This document shows, piece after piece, positions 1-24,024 of a stretch of 64,000 nt of DNA (positions are counted from its first letter, which is position 1; each line of letters starts with the position of its first letter). This DNA comes from Centroberyx gerrardi. Lineage: Eukaryota > Chordata > Actinopteri > Beryciformes > Berycidae. The translations under genes and the position numbers were made by a program. The stretch lies in the NCBI RefSeq assembly GCF_048128805.1, contig NC_136010.1, forward strand, positions 24,754,980 to 24,818,979, given 5' to 3'. The notes under the pieces are model-generated. The model did not search any database and was not told where the DNA came from. It was given only the letters and a program-made list of their open reading frames with translations.

Positions 1-1257
1 GGAGGAGGATGGAGATGGGATGCATGGCTGGACCTCTTGTCTGGATTTGACTCTGTTGCTGTGGATGAGGCGTAATACAAGAATGGCAAAAAAAAAAGTG
101 TTTTTAAGTTCATACATATTTCATCAACTCCCTTCTCCTAGGTTCATGCATTCAGTGTATTCCTAAAGACAATCTGCTGCATCTAGAAGTATACAGCAAC
201 GCAGCCAATCATTGCTCCAGATATAATTTCACTTCATCTGCACTGTACACAAAAGCAAAATGCAGTCCAAAAAACCTATTTGCAGCCATTGGCAAAGTCC
301 TCCTTCATTTCAGTGATATGTATCCCTGCCTTGTATATGGTTATTTGCATAACGCAGGCTCAAAATTTGGGACATGATCTATCTTCATGGCACTGCCTTT
401 TCTCACTCTAAAAGCCCGTCTCCTTCCCCCCGTCAATTAAGTGGTTTGAATTGAAATGCTGTGAAATGATGGAGTGGGAAGACGATGCGGTCTGAACACC
501 ATGACATCTGTTCTCGTAACTTTGTTCCCTCAGTTCAGAGACACATTTCACCCTTTACTTATTTCAATTTGAACATCTTACATTAGGGAACAGATTAGAA
601 TAGATCCAGAAGTAGGAAATTGTGTTTGAAGACATGGATTGTGCCTTATTTTTAGTCTATTTGTCAGTTCATGCAGAACACTTGTTTCTAGTTAACTGGT
701 GAAAAATCAACTAAAACTGTGATGACATGAGAGCAAATGAGAGCATATTCTTCTCTGTTGAGCTGAGGATCCCTGTGTGTGCCACGTGTTGTGAATGGCT
801 TGCCCTCCTTCTGTTCTCCGTCGCCAGGGAGAAACGCCCACACCCTTTACCACAGCAAGGCCCATAGGAAGCCACAAAACTGGCCTCTCTCATAGAGGAG
901 TTTTATATAGAACAACTCCAAAGCCATCTTGGTCACTCCTTTCCAAAGCAGTCAGCACAGGGTCAAGGCTCATATGCATTAAGTCTCTGGAAGTCAGAGA
1001 TTCACGGAGGATCACGGCCCTCCAATGTCATATTTATTAGGATCTGGGAGCCAAAACAAATCCTTTATTTGCAGGACAAGTGTCAGCCTTGATTTCTTCA
1101 AAAACTTAAACAAGTGGCTTAGGTTGGTGAAATTAACTCTATACTGTTCACATGTTGCTTTTCAACTGTCTGCAGTCTTTTTCTTTCTTTTTTTTTTTTT
1201 TTTATCTCTGAGCATCACTGAACCTAATGAAGCCTCCCCCTACCCTCCCACTCCCAA

Positions 1258-1258
<1 letters not shown>

Positions 1259-1305
<47 letters not shown>
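1259..1305. repeat. (CA)n microsatellite
   Basis: About 23 near-perfect CA dinucleotides following a C-rich stretch. Confidence 0.95.
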
Positions 1306-1306
<1 letters not shown>

Positions 1307-1814
1307 CAATAACACAAAATAACACAAAAGTTAGTTCATTAACTTTGCAGTCAGTATATGTGATGCCAATGTGTTAAATTTTCACTTCACATTCAATCCG
1401 GAATTTAAGCAGGGTGACAAACAGCATGTAGTATCATTAAACACATAAAGTTTTGTTTTAAACGCTGGTTGTGCCAAATAGCTGTTTGTCATGATAGGTT
1501 GAAGTATCGATGTCAAAGACCTAAAAAACCTACATCACTGGATCAAATTTGTCTCTTTGAACTATCACTCATCAATAATGCAAACAACTAAATAGTAGTT
1601 TAAGCATGGAAGTGAAAAGGCTTTGAAATATACATACCGATTCAGCTTTAGACAAATGAGGCAAGTCCTCCTAAATCCAAAAGATTACTCACTAATGGAC
1701 AGGTTGTACTGGAAAACACCCGCTTTACTTTTTCATCTTATTGGCTGAGGTGAACGCTGTCTTCCAGCAGAGAGAGAGAAGAGCTCTGCACAGTATGTGC
1801 TGCAAAGACTGACC

Positions 1815-1816
<2 letters not shown>

Positions 1817-1870
<54 letters not shown>

Positions 1871-1874
1871 GAGA

Positions 1875-1923
<49 letters not shown>

Positions 1924-2007
1924 AGAGAGAGGGAGAGAGAGAGAGCAGAACTATTTTAAATCGTGACCAAAAGTTGGCCAAGTCGCTTTGTCTCTGATGG
2001 GTTGTGC

Positions 2008-2046
<39 letters not shown>
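1817..2046. repeat. Two (GA)n arrays separated by ~65 bp of unique DNA
   Basis: Purine-only GA runs with GGGA interruptions at about 1817-1945 and a pure GA run at about 2011-2046. The opposite strand reads as a spurious SLSLSL ORF. Confidence 0.95.
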
Positions 2047-2049
<3 letters not shown>

Positions 2050-2601
2050 ATATCACCGTGCTAACTACTTTACTTGACTTTTTTATTGCTTGTCTTCATA
2101 TCACAGGAGTCATTTTCAGGATTGAATCACTCCATAATCTTCACCAACCAATAGGAAAATAGAAGCTTGTGTGTGTAGGTTTAGGATCATTATGTTGCAA
2201 TAGAATAGGGACAAAGAAAACACACATACAGAAATATGTCTTGCAAAAAAAAATAATCTGAGCAAGATTAAGTTTAAGTACACAACAATAAACATAGACT
2301 GGAATAATTCCCTTTCATTCAGACATGGCCCAAACAAACACCAGATTCAAGGAAATAAGTGAGTTTATATCCACACAAATATTTATATATTAATGGGATA
2401 TTAGCATATTCCATTGACATTAACCCAAGCGCTCTTACGGAATGTCAATTATGAGAGACATGGGATACAGCAATATTGATCAGAATCCATTGGCAAATAT
2501 ACACCTTAGCCTGTTTACAGTTGGTTTCTGCAGACTTTGCAAGCTCAGTTTCCATGATAATATACAAAATGTTCTGCCTGTCTGAGGTCTAGAATCTAGG
2601 A

Positions 2602-2932
2602 CAGTGGTTCTCAACATGGGGTCTGGGGACCACCAGGGGTCCTTGGGGGCATTCCAGGGGGTCCCCAACAAATTGATCAATTGTTAAACTTCATTATTTC
2701 ATTTACAAGAACAATTATAGAATGTAGAAGAGGGACTATTTTGACCATAGTTTCACTGTTATCTCTGTACCTACAATACAGAGAGTCATAGAATTCTGGA
2801 CAAAATCATATCTAACAATAAAAATATTCTCAGATTTGGGTCAGAGAGAAAAAATCTCATCAAATGGAGGTCCGAGGCCCTAATGTGTAATAAATGAAGG
2901 AGCCTTGATATGAAAAAGTTTGAGAACCACTG
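2602..2932. mobile_element. hAT-type MITE with perfect 8-bp target-site duplication
   Basis: The 331-bp element starts CAGTGGTTCTCAAC and ends with the inverted form GAGAACCACTG. It is flanked by identical 8-bp copies of ATCTAGGA at 2594-2601 and 2933-2940. The CAGTGGTTCTCAA terminus and 8-bp duplication are typical of hAT (Charlie-like) non-autonomous elements. There is no transposase ORF. Confidence 0.9.
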
Positions 2933-3237
2933 ATCTAGGATATGAAGATGTAAAGAGCTTATCTGGGATTTGAGCACTTATCCATATTACTGTGCACATG
3001 TAAAGACACTCTGTGACACATCAGACCGCACAAGCAGCCTGACTGAGAACAAATAACACATATGTTCATACAATTCTCAAAATAAGTCATAAGAAAAAAG
3101 TCCCACCTCACTGTTTCTTTCCATTTCATCCTCTCTCATCTGTTTATTCCTACGGCTATCATAGGATGGTAAAATACAATAATGGTGTGCAGAACCACAA
3201 TTTAAAAAAATAAATGGGTAATTTGGTAATTGGAGTT

Positions 3238-3243
3238 TTTATT
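3238..3243 (-). terminator. Candidate polyadenylation signal of the ecm2-like gene
   Basis: AATAAA on the minus strand, about 295 bp past the ecm2 stop codon. It is the first canonical hexamer I see downstream; usage is inferred. Confidence 0.4.
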
Positions 3244-3537
3244 TGAGCTGACTTTTGAGCATGCCATGTAACTTCAAACTGCTCCAGGCAACAAAGAAAT
3301 CTCAACTGTCTTCAAGCCGCTGAATTCAAACCTTCACAGTCTCACATGCAGCTTGAGTGCTGCACGGCTGGCTGCTCGTTTTCATACACACAACGGGATA
3401 AAGTGAGATGAATGGACAGTGAATGGGACACGGCTTCAGGGAGGGAGGCACCACTGAGCGTTACAATGCTGTTATTAATACTGTCACGGAAACAACAGGA
3501 TCGCTGGGGAGCTGGAGGAAGATGGGAGGAGAGCAGA

Positions 3538-16513
<12,976 letters not shown>

Positions 16514-18920
16514 CGTCAGCTAGGCTTCTTTCAGGCAAGTGTGAGGAATCCAGACTCAGTGAAGGGCTCTCTTATAGCCGCAAAGCCTCTTGGACTGAAA
16601 AAAAAAAGCCAAAGGTGAAAAGAAGGAGAGAGGAGGAGGAGGAAGGCCTTGAGAGAGGAAGCAGGGAGGAGGCTGGCAGGAGGGGAACCAAGAAAAAGGA
16701 AAACATTTTTTGAGGCAATGGGGACAAAGGCCCTCATTCATGCATCTTAGGGTAACCACCTACAGCTCTACACCCCCTACACACACACACACACACACAG
16801 TCAGTTTTTAAATTGGTCATATGCAAAAATCCCTACTAATCGAGGTATGACATATTTGATTTTGAGTGAGATCAACGACAAAATTTAGTGGAATATTGTG
16901 AAACAGTAAAGGTCTCTACATACACACACATACACACACACACACACATCCCACACTCTACTCCACCATCCCTGGGTCCAAACAAACCGACCCCAAAAAG
17001 GAGGTTGAGTCCTCAAATACATATTGCAGGCTAAATAATAACTATTACTCACATTTCCTCTTGTTACTAAAATGAGTAGCTGTTGTAAGTATTGAGGATT
17101 TTTGACTCTAATATTACTTTTACTTAAGTATGTTTTCACTTAAATATTGTACTTCACACACATTACAGAGTACATACTGTAGGTTCTCCACAAGCATTGC
17201 ATCAAAAACTAGCATTCCTATAGGATATATAGGCATGTATAGATAGACATGTAGATTTTGCTTTGTTTATGCACTTATTTTGGGATTTCTTTGTAATTAA
17301 AAGAATTTAGCTTGTCTGTCCTCTCATCCCTTTAGCACTGCATGGAAAATATCAGAACATACAGTAATAATGTTCTCTTTCGTAAAAAAAGTAGCTCACC
17401 AACTTTTAGTTTTTTAGTACATATCGAATAAGCTGAATAAGCTTGAATAAGCTATGAGGACCACAGTGGAAATAAGTCTTTTTGATTTCATTGTGTGTTA
17501 AATTCCTCGACAATTTTACTATATGTGTGTGGTTGTGGCGTAAGGGCTATCAACCTTATGTATATTTTAAAATCTGTCAAATAAAATCAATCAATACACC
17601 AGTAATTTTACTTCTTCTAAAGTAAAATTTCAGTACAGTAACAGCATGTTTTAGTACTGTGTCCAACCCTGTGACGTCAAACCACTATATGACCCCTCCT
17701 TCTGTCCCTCCCACTTTCTGCCTCAGACAGACAGCTCATCTGCCAGCAGTAGTGAACTGTAACTGTAACTGAGGCCGAGCGCTCCAATAGAAACTCTGCT
17801 CGCATGAAAGGCCGCTTTGTGGCCAAGCCTCATGATTGGGACTCAGCAGCCACACTCCTGAGAAATTCTTCAAGTGTTTTGAGACTCTGCTTGACCGCAT
17901 ACGTTTTCCCTGTTTACTGTCATTGTTGACCCTTCCTCTCCTGTGTTAACACAGCACGCATCTATATATGTGTGTGTGTCATCATCTACACTTGTGGCTA
18001 ATGTTTTCGTATCCGGTCATGTAGTCCACCCACTTATAGGAAAGTTTACCTTACATGAAGTTTTATTCTGGAGGTGGGATGGAGGAGTAGACCAGTATAT
18101 GGGTTTAGAAATATACAGAATTAGCCTTTAATTACAAATCTAGTCAGTGTTGTCCACCTCTGATATGATGGATATGATACAGTTCCATTGATTACGTATT
18201 TAGTGTAGAATTAATCAATACTCCACTGGTTGTCTATGGGAAGCCCTTAACTTGCACTGATTCTAATGTGATCTAATCTTGATCAGATTCAACACAAGTG
18301 TGCATGAATGTGGTTTTATTATTATTGCTGTTATTTTTCTTTTTCATATTCTGGCTTTCAATGCAGAGTAGTATTCAGAAACACTGAATACTTGTATTTT
18401 TTGGAATTGTTTGGCATAAAAATGGTGAGCTCCTTCAATCCAAAAATATGAGTACAGGTATTCACCTCCAAAAAGCCAATATTGATCGAACCTACAGTAT
18501 ATCAGTTTCCGAATTTCCTTATATGCCATGTCCGGGATACTAATTGTACAATTTATTTTTCACACACCGCTTTCAAACCATGCCACCAACAAACCGTCCC
18601 ACTCGTTGCCACTGTGGTCTCTGCATCCTGTTTGTGAGGTCTAAAAGAACATAAACTGCTCAGGAGCAAATATTAACAACTCCTTCAGCCTTCCTGCTTT
18701 GGACAGACAGCTGTGGTCCAGCTGTCTGCGGGTCATTTTGACGTGAACTACTACAATGTTATGTTCCTGTAGATGCCGTAGATTATGCAAGAGGTTGACC
18801 TCAATTGACCCCTGGCATTTAAACAAAATGTTGGGGCTTCCACATAGTTACTTACCCTATCTAATTCACCGCTGGTCACTGCTACTCTTTTGGATTTACC
18901 AGTTTAAACTGTTCAGCTTT

Positions 18921-19060
18921 CCACCCAGTGCATGCTGGGATAGGCTCCAGACCCCATGACCCTGAATAAGAATAAGAAACTGAATGAATGAATGAATGAA
19001 TGAATGAATGAATGAATGAATGAACAAACAAATGATTGAATGAACGAATGAATGAATGAG
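18921..19060 (-). repeat. Partial copy of the common fish repeat, ending in a (GAAT)n array
   Basis: Contains the inverse of GGAGCCTATCCCAGCATGCA, then a (TGAA)n/(GAAT)n tetranucleotide array at 18979-19060. The array grows out of the CATTCATT terminus of the element. Compare 6793-7055. Confidence 0.75.
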
Positions 19061-20447
19061 TCTTGGATTGCAAAAAGTGAACAATGTGTGATAACTAAAA
19101 ATTCCAAACTTGAAATCATTCAAAATCCTAAAAGGTATTTCTCTAGATCCCTACCCACACACCTAATCCAGTGCCTCAAAACAACATTAACCAAATACAG
19201 CTCAGAGCATTTCCATCCAAACCTCACAGCTTTTTTTCTGCTTATGGAGGTATGGCCATAGTGAAATATGACGTTTTAATATGCGCACAACTGTCATATC
19301 ACTTTTTGCCGAAGTCATAAAAAATAGAACAATGTCCATCCTGGATTTCTAGAGACAGATGATTACCTAAATCATTGTGCAGAAGTAAGTTGATTTATCT
19401 ATTATTGATAGTAGTGACATTATTTGAAAAGATCCGTGCTGACAGACTCCCATTTGCCTGTAGGGTTCCAAGTCAGCCTTGAAGCCATCTGAGAGCTTGT
19501 CGAGGTGCAGTTTGCTGTCGCTTTTGCCGATAGATTAGCAACATTTCTCACTGTTCGCCCGTACTGGCCGGGTCCAAAATCAGAAGTCTGACCTTTGACC
19601 TCTGAACTGCACTACAGCTGCTCACACAATGGCAGGTGCTGTCTGTCTGTCCCACATAGTGTTAGTGTTAGCTTTAGAACAAAGATTTATCACCATACCC
19701 CCCCCCCCCCCCCCCCCCAACCCCGTCCCACCTCTACCCCCCCACCCACCACCATGTTGGTAGAGGCCTACTATTTCCAGTCAAGGACGCAACGCATTCA
19801 AAATAGCCCTATCTGTGTACGTATTGTCATAAAGACATTTGGCTCTTACTCCGTACCCGGGCCACATTAAATCGTTAAATAAGGGGAAATTATGCATACA
19901 TAAGGAAACTAAACATGCAAGAGCCTATAGTGCGATCTCACTATGGCGTCTGTCCTTCAAATTGGTCCAATATGGAAAGCTTATGTGTTTATGGTGAAAT
20001 CGATACCGGTGACCTAACAAGCATTCCCTGTGATGCCATCCGAACTGTTGACAGGGTTTCCACTGACACACACACATCCCTCACTTTGTGCTGTAGAGAC
20101 CATGTTAGATCAGTGTTTGCTTGACATCTTCATATTACAATGCAGAAATGAAGATGCAGGACAAATACAACTAATATCACACCATTATTGAGGATAAAGG
20201 ACCTGTTTTTGCAATATAGGCCAATTTCCGAGAACAATTAAATTCCATTCAAAAAAAGTATGACAGGAGTATTATCAGAAAAAGGGGTATCCGGTCATAT
20301 CTTCCTTCGCTGAACAGAGAGATCGGCTTCAACTCGACTCCTGCCGGGTTTCCTATTCACTCTAGAGGCTGGAGCAAAGAGACAATGTCGCCAATTTAGG
20401 TGCTGCTGTCAATGCTCCGCTATTGTTGGACGATCTCTGTTCTTCCT

Positions 20448-20457
20448 CTATTTATAG
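20448..20457 (+). promoter_or_regulatory. MEF2-type A/T-rich element upstream of tnnc1
   Basis: CTATTTATAG matches the MEF2 consensus CTA(A/T)4TAG exactly, about 203 bp before the tnnc1 start codon. MEF2 is an established activator of cardiac/slow troponin C transcription. It could alternatively act as a TATA-like element. Confidence 0.5.
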
Positions 20458-20659
20458 ATATCTCTCTCTCTTTCTCTCTCCCTCTCCCCCCCCTCCATCA
20501 CAGTGGGATTATGCGGGGTGTGTCAAGGGTTTTTTTTAGTGCCACACTCCTCCAGCAATAAAGACAGAGGCAGGTATTGCTTCAAGTCTTTGTCCTGTAT
20601 CTGAGTGCAGTAGCAGCAGTGTGTGTGTGTGTGTGTGTTTCTGAGACGGACCAGCAGCC

Positions 20660-23600
20660 ATGGATGATGTATATAAAGCAGCGGTGAGTACAGACAAGGC
20701 GTTGTCCAAAGTCCCAAGTTTGATGTGTTGTTTTAATTTCTCTGCCAGGTGATAATTGGCTTTGAAGTGACGGCATAAACTTGCATGCAGTGATCAGAGA
20801 GGCTGGGAACAAGTGGGTGTATTTGGACTGATGACCTATGTGGCCTGGGCTTGTATAAGGAAGACAGCAGCATATAACCAAATGACATAGGTGGTTTCTG
20901 TTGGCTACACAGGTATCTGATACAGTCTGGAATATGTGAAAATAACAAGGCATCAGGACAGACGTGTTAACTTTAACACTGCTCCTATAATGCCCATCAT
21001 ACAGACAGGCCGTACATTTGTTGGGCACAAGCCAGAGGTCAGCACAGGTTCACTGATAACCAGAGTAAAATCATTTATACTGGCCACAGGTAGACGGTCA
21101 TAGATGATGTGAGGATGATGCTTCAGGAAGAACGTAGCCATTGTAAAAATGACAAAGCATCTCCATATAGCTTGTAAAGGGAAGGTTTTTTTCCATGCAC
21201 ATGGACATGACCTCAACTTAACTTTGACAGGTCAAAAAAACATTGAGTGTGTGAAGAGTCCACTAAACATGGTCCTACACTGAGTTCATGTGTCATTGAA
21301 CACCAATGAGATTATAGTTCTCCTATGGTTCCTTGCAGTCCCTAAGATAATAGCTTTGCTGTTGCAGTACATAGTAGACAATATAGTACTTTAGTAGACT
21401 ATTTTTTTTTTTTTGCTTGAGATGTGATTCATGCTCATAAATGTTTATAATAAATAATATACAATGTATAATACAACATTGTTAAAAATGGCTGAATTAT
21501 TTTCAAATGTAATTATTCAAGAAAAGCAAAGAGAATTTGAAAGTTTAAGAACTATAACCTATAACTATAACTATAACTATAAACTATAAATAACTATAAC
21601 TATAACAGAATAGATTTACCATGTTTTTAGGCTGACATCTTTATGATGTAAATTCATAGTGTAATATCAAACTGTTGTAGGTTATATGAAGATCGGGTCC
21701 TTCAATGGGAAAATTAAGTTTATGCTTTTCTGAAAATATAATTGATTTTTATTTCTATTGATGGTGTCTTGCCTTTTGATGATCACTGGAGGTCACAGTT
21801 TGCCCTGCTTTTAATTAGCCCTACTTCTCAAATCATTATTTGCACACAACACACAACAGCACAGTTCAAAGGCAAGTTCAGTCTCTCCGTGTTCCCTCTA
21901 CTAATGTGATATTCCTCTGACAACTCAAGACAATGCACATAGTGACAGTGGGGGTTTCTGAACAGCGGAGAGTGACGTCTGCTGAGGTTAGTTCAGCTTT
22001 CTGGCATCTCTCTGCCTGACAACAATAGAACAAAGGACAGTTGGACAGTTAAGGAGGAAGAAGAGGAGGGACAGCTGACAGCTCAAACAAATGGCCAACA
22101 GCAGCAATGGTGTCAGAAATACCCCCCCACCCCCCACCCACCCCACCCCACCCCAACCCTCCCAATCTACTCTGCTACACGACAAGAATAGTAGGTGAAG
22201 AAAGCAGCATGACATTTTAGTCATACTGCGGCGAGGGCTGCAAGGGCTGGAAGTGGTTGAGGTGCTGGATGCAACAGCTTCTGGGCAGAGGAGTTCAAGG
22301 ACAGAGACTGACTGACTGACTGACTGACTGACTGACTGACTGGCTGACTGACTGACTGACTGACTGACTGACTGACTGGCTGACTGACTGACTGACTGAC
22401 TGACTGGCTGACTGACTGACTGACTGACTGACTGACTGACTGACTGACTGACTGACTGACTGGCTGACTGACTGACTGACTGACTGACTGACTGACTGAC
22501 TGACTGACTGGCTGACTGACTGACTGACTGACTGACTGACTGGCTGGCTGACTGACTGACTGACTGACTGGCTGGCTGGCTGGCTGACTGACTGACTGAC
22601 TGACTGACTGACTGACTGACTGACTGACTGACTGACTGGCTGACTGGCTGACTGACTGACTGGCTGGCTGGCTGGCTGACTGACTGACTGACTGACTGAC
22701 TGACTGACTGACTGACTGACTGGCTGACTGGCTGACTGGCTGACTGACTGACGGAAGGCTGACTGACTGACTAAATGACTGACTGAGGCCACATCCACAC
22801 TAATACGTTTTCGTTTTAAAACGCATAACTTTTGCTACGTTTACGCCTAGCATCCACACTACTCCGGCATTTTCGGACCCCTAAAACGGAGACTTTTGAA
22901 AACGCTGCTGACCCCGTTTTAGTTCGAAAACTCCAGGATTGCGTTTTAGTCTGGACGGGCGGAAACAGAGACTTTTGAAAACGATGACGCAGACACCTAC
23001 GTTCGCTTCCTGATGGGTCTTATCAGTCACGACGTCCGCCTTGACTGCCTTATACTCGTGTGTTACTTTCAGTAACAGTTCCACCTCGTCGTCGGTCCAA
23101 GCAAAGGAATCTCTGGTCGTACTTTTCGCCATTGCTGTTCTTCCTCCGTAGTATTTTCTGCAACTAAGCAACCAACCGCAGAGTAGACAATCTGCTTCCC
23201 GTTTACACCGGCATGCGCATGCCTAGTGTACGTGAATGGTCATGTGATATGCGTTTTCAGGCGTGTTAGTATGGACGGAGATTATTTCTGAAACGCTCGT
23301 GTGGACGGAGATCGTTTTCGCTTTAAAACGCCGTTTTAAAACGAAAACGTATTAGTGTGGATGTGGCCTGACTGACTGACTGACTGACTGAATGACTGAC
23401 TGACTGACTGACTGACTGACTGACTGACTGAATGACTGACTGACTGACTGACTGACTGACTGACTGAATGACTGACTGACTGACTGACTGACTGACTGAC
23501 TGAATGAATGACTGACTGACTGACTGACTGAGTGACTGACTGACTGACTGACTGGCTGACTGAATGAATGACTAAATGACTGACTGACTGACTGACTGAC

Positions 23601-23990
23601 TGACTGAATGACTGACTGGCTGACTGAATGAATGACTAAATGACTGACTGACTGACTGACTGACTGACTATCTGACTGACTGACTGACTGAATGACTAAA
23701 TGACTGACTGACAGACAGACACACTATGAGATGTGAGAAAACACAATCATGAAGCAAGATACTGAAAAAAATAAGCCAGTTTAATCAATCATTACACTTG
23801 CTGGAATTAAATATAAGTGCAAATATAATGTGGTAAAAATAAATGGGCGATTGAAAAAATACAGTAATGCTTTACCTAATTTCTTCTCCCTTTCCTTCAG
23901 GTTGAGAACTTAACAGAGGAGCAGAAAAATGGTGAGAATCAGGAATCAATATGATCTCTGGTGACATGTAATGCTACTACTACTACTACA

Positions 23991-24024
<34 letters not shown>

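Larger units (their letters stand above)
1..3237. other. Intergenic flank downstream of the ecm2-like gene
   Basis: No exon-like ORF with supporting splice sites is visible. It holds a T-run (1189-1203), a CA microsatellite, two GA arrays and a hAT-type MITE (listed separately). The short ORFs here are repeat translations (HTHT, SLSL, REREs) or random. Confidence 0.6.
16514..20659. other. Divergent intergenic region between ecm2 and tnnc1
   Basis: About 4.1 kb between the two start codons, holding both 5' untranslated regions and promoters. Visible: short CA runs near 16783 and 16925, a GAAT array and repeat fragment near 18.9-19.06 kb, a poly(C) run at about 19700-19718, and a MEF2-type site at 20448. 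No additional coding exon is supported. Confidence 0.55.

Noticed and set aside
1733-2056. Ser-Leu-rich ORF (SLSLSL) and complementary RERERE ORF
   Set aside because: Translation of GA arrays.
22295-22798. 167-aa minus-strand ORF of SQSVSQSV repeats
   Set aside because: Pure translation of the CTGA microsatellite (all frames stay open); no start context, splice sites or homology.
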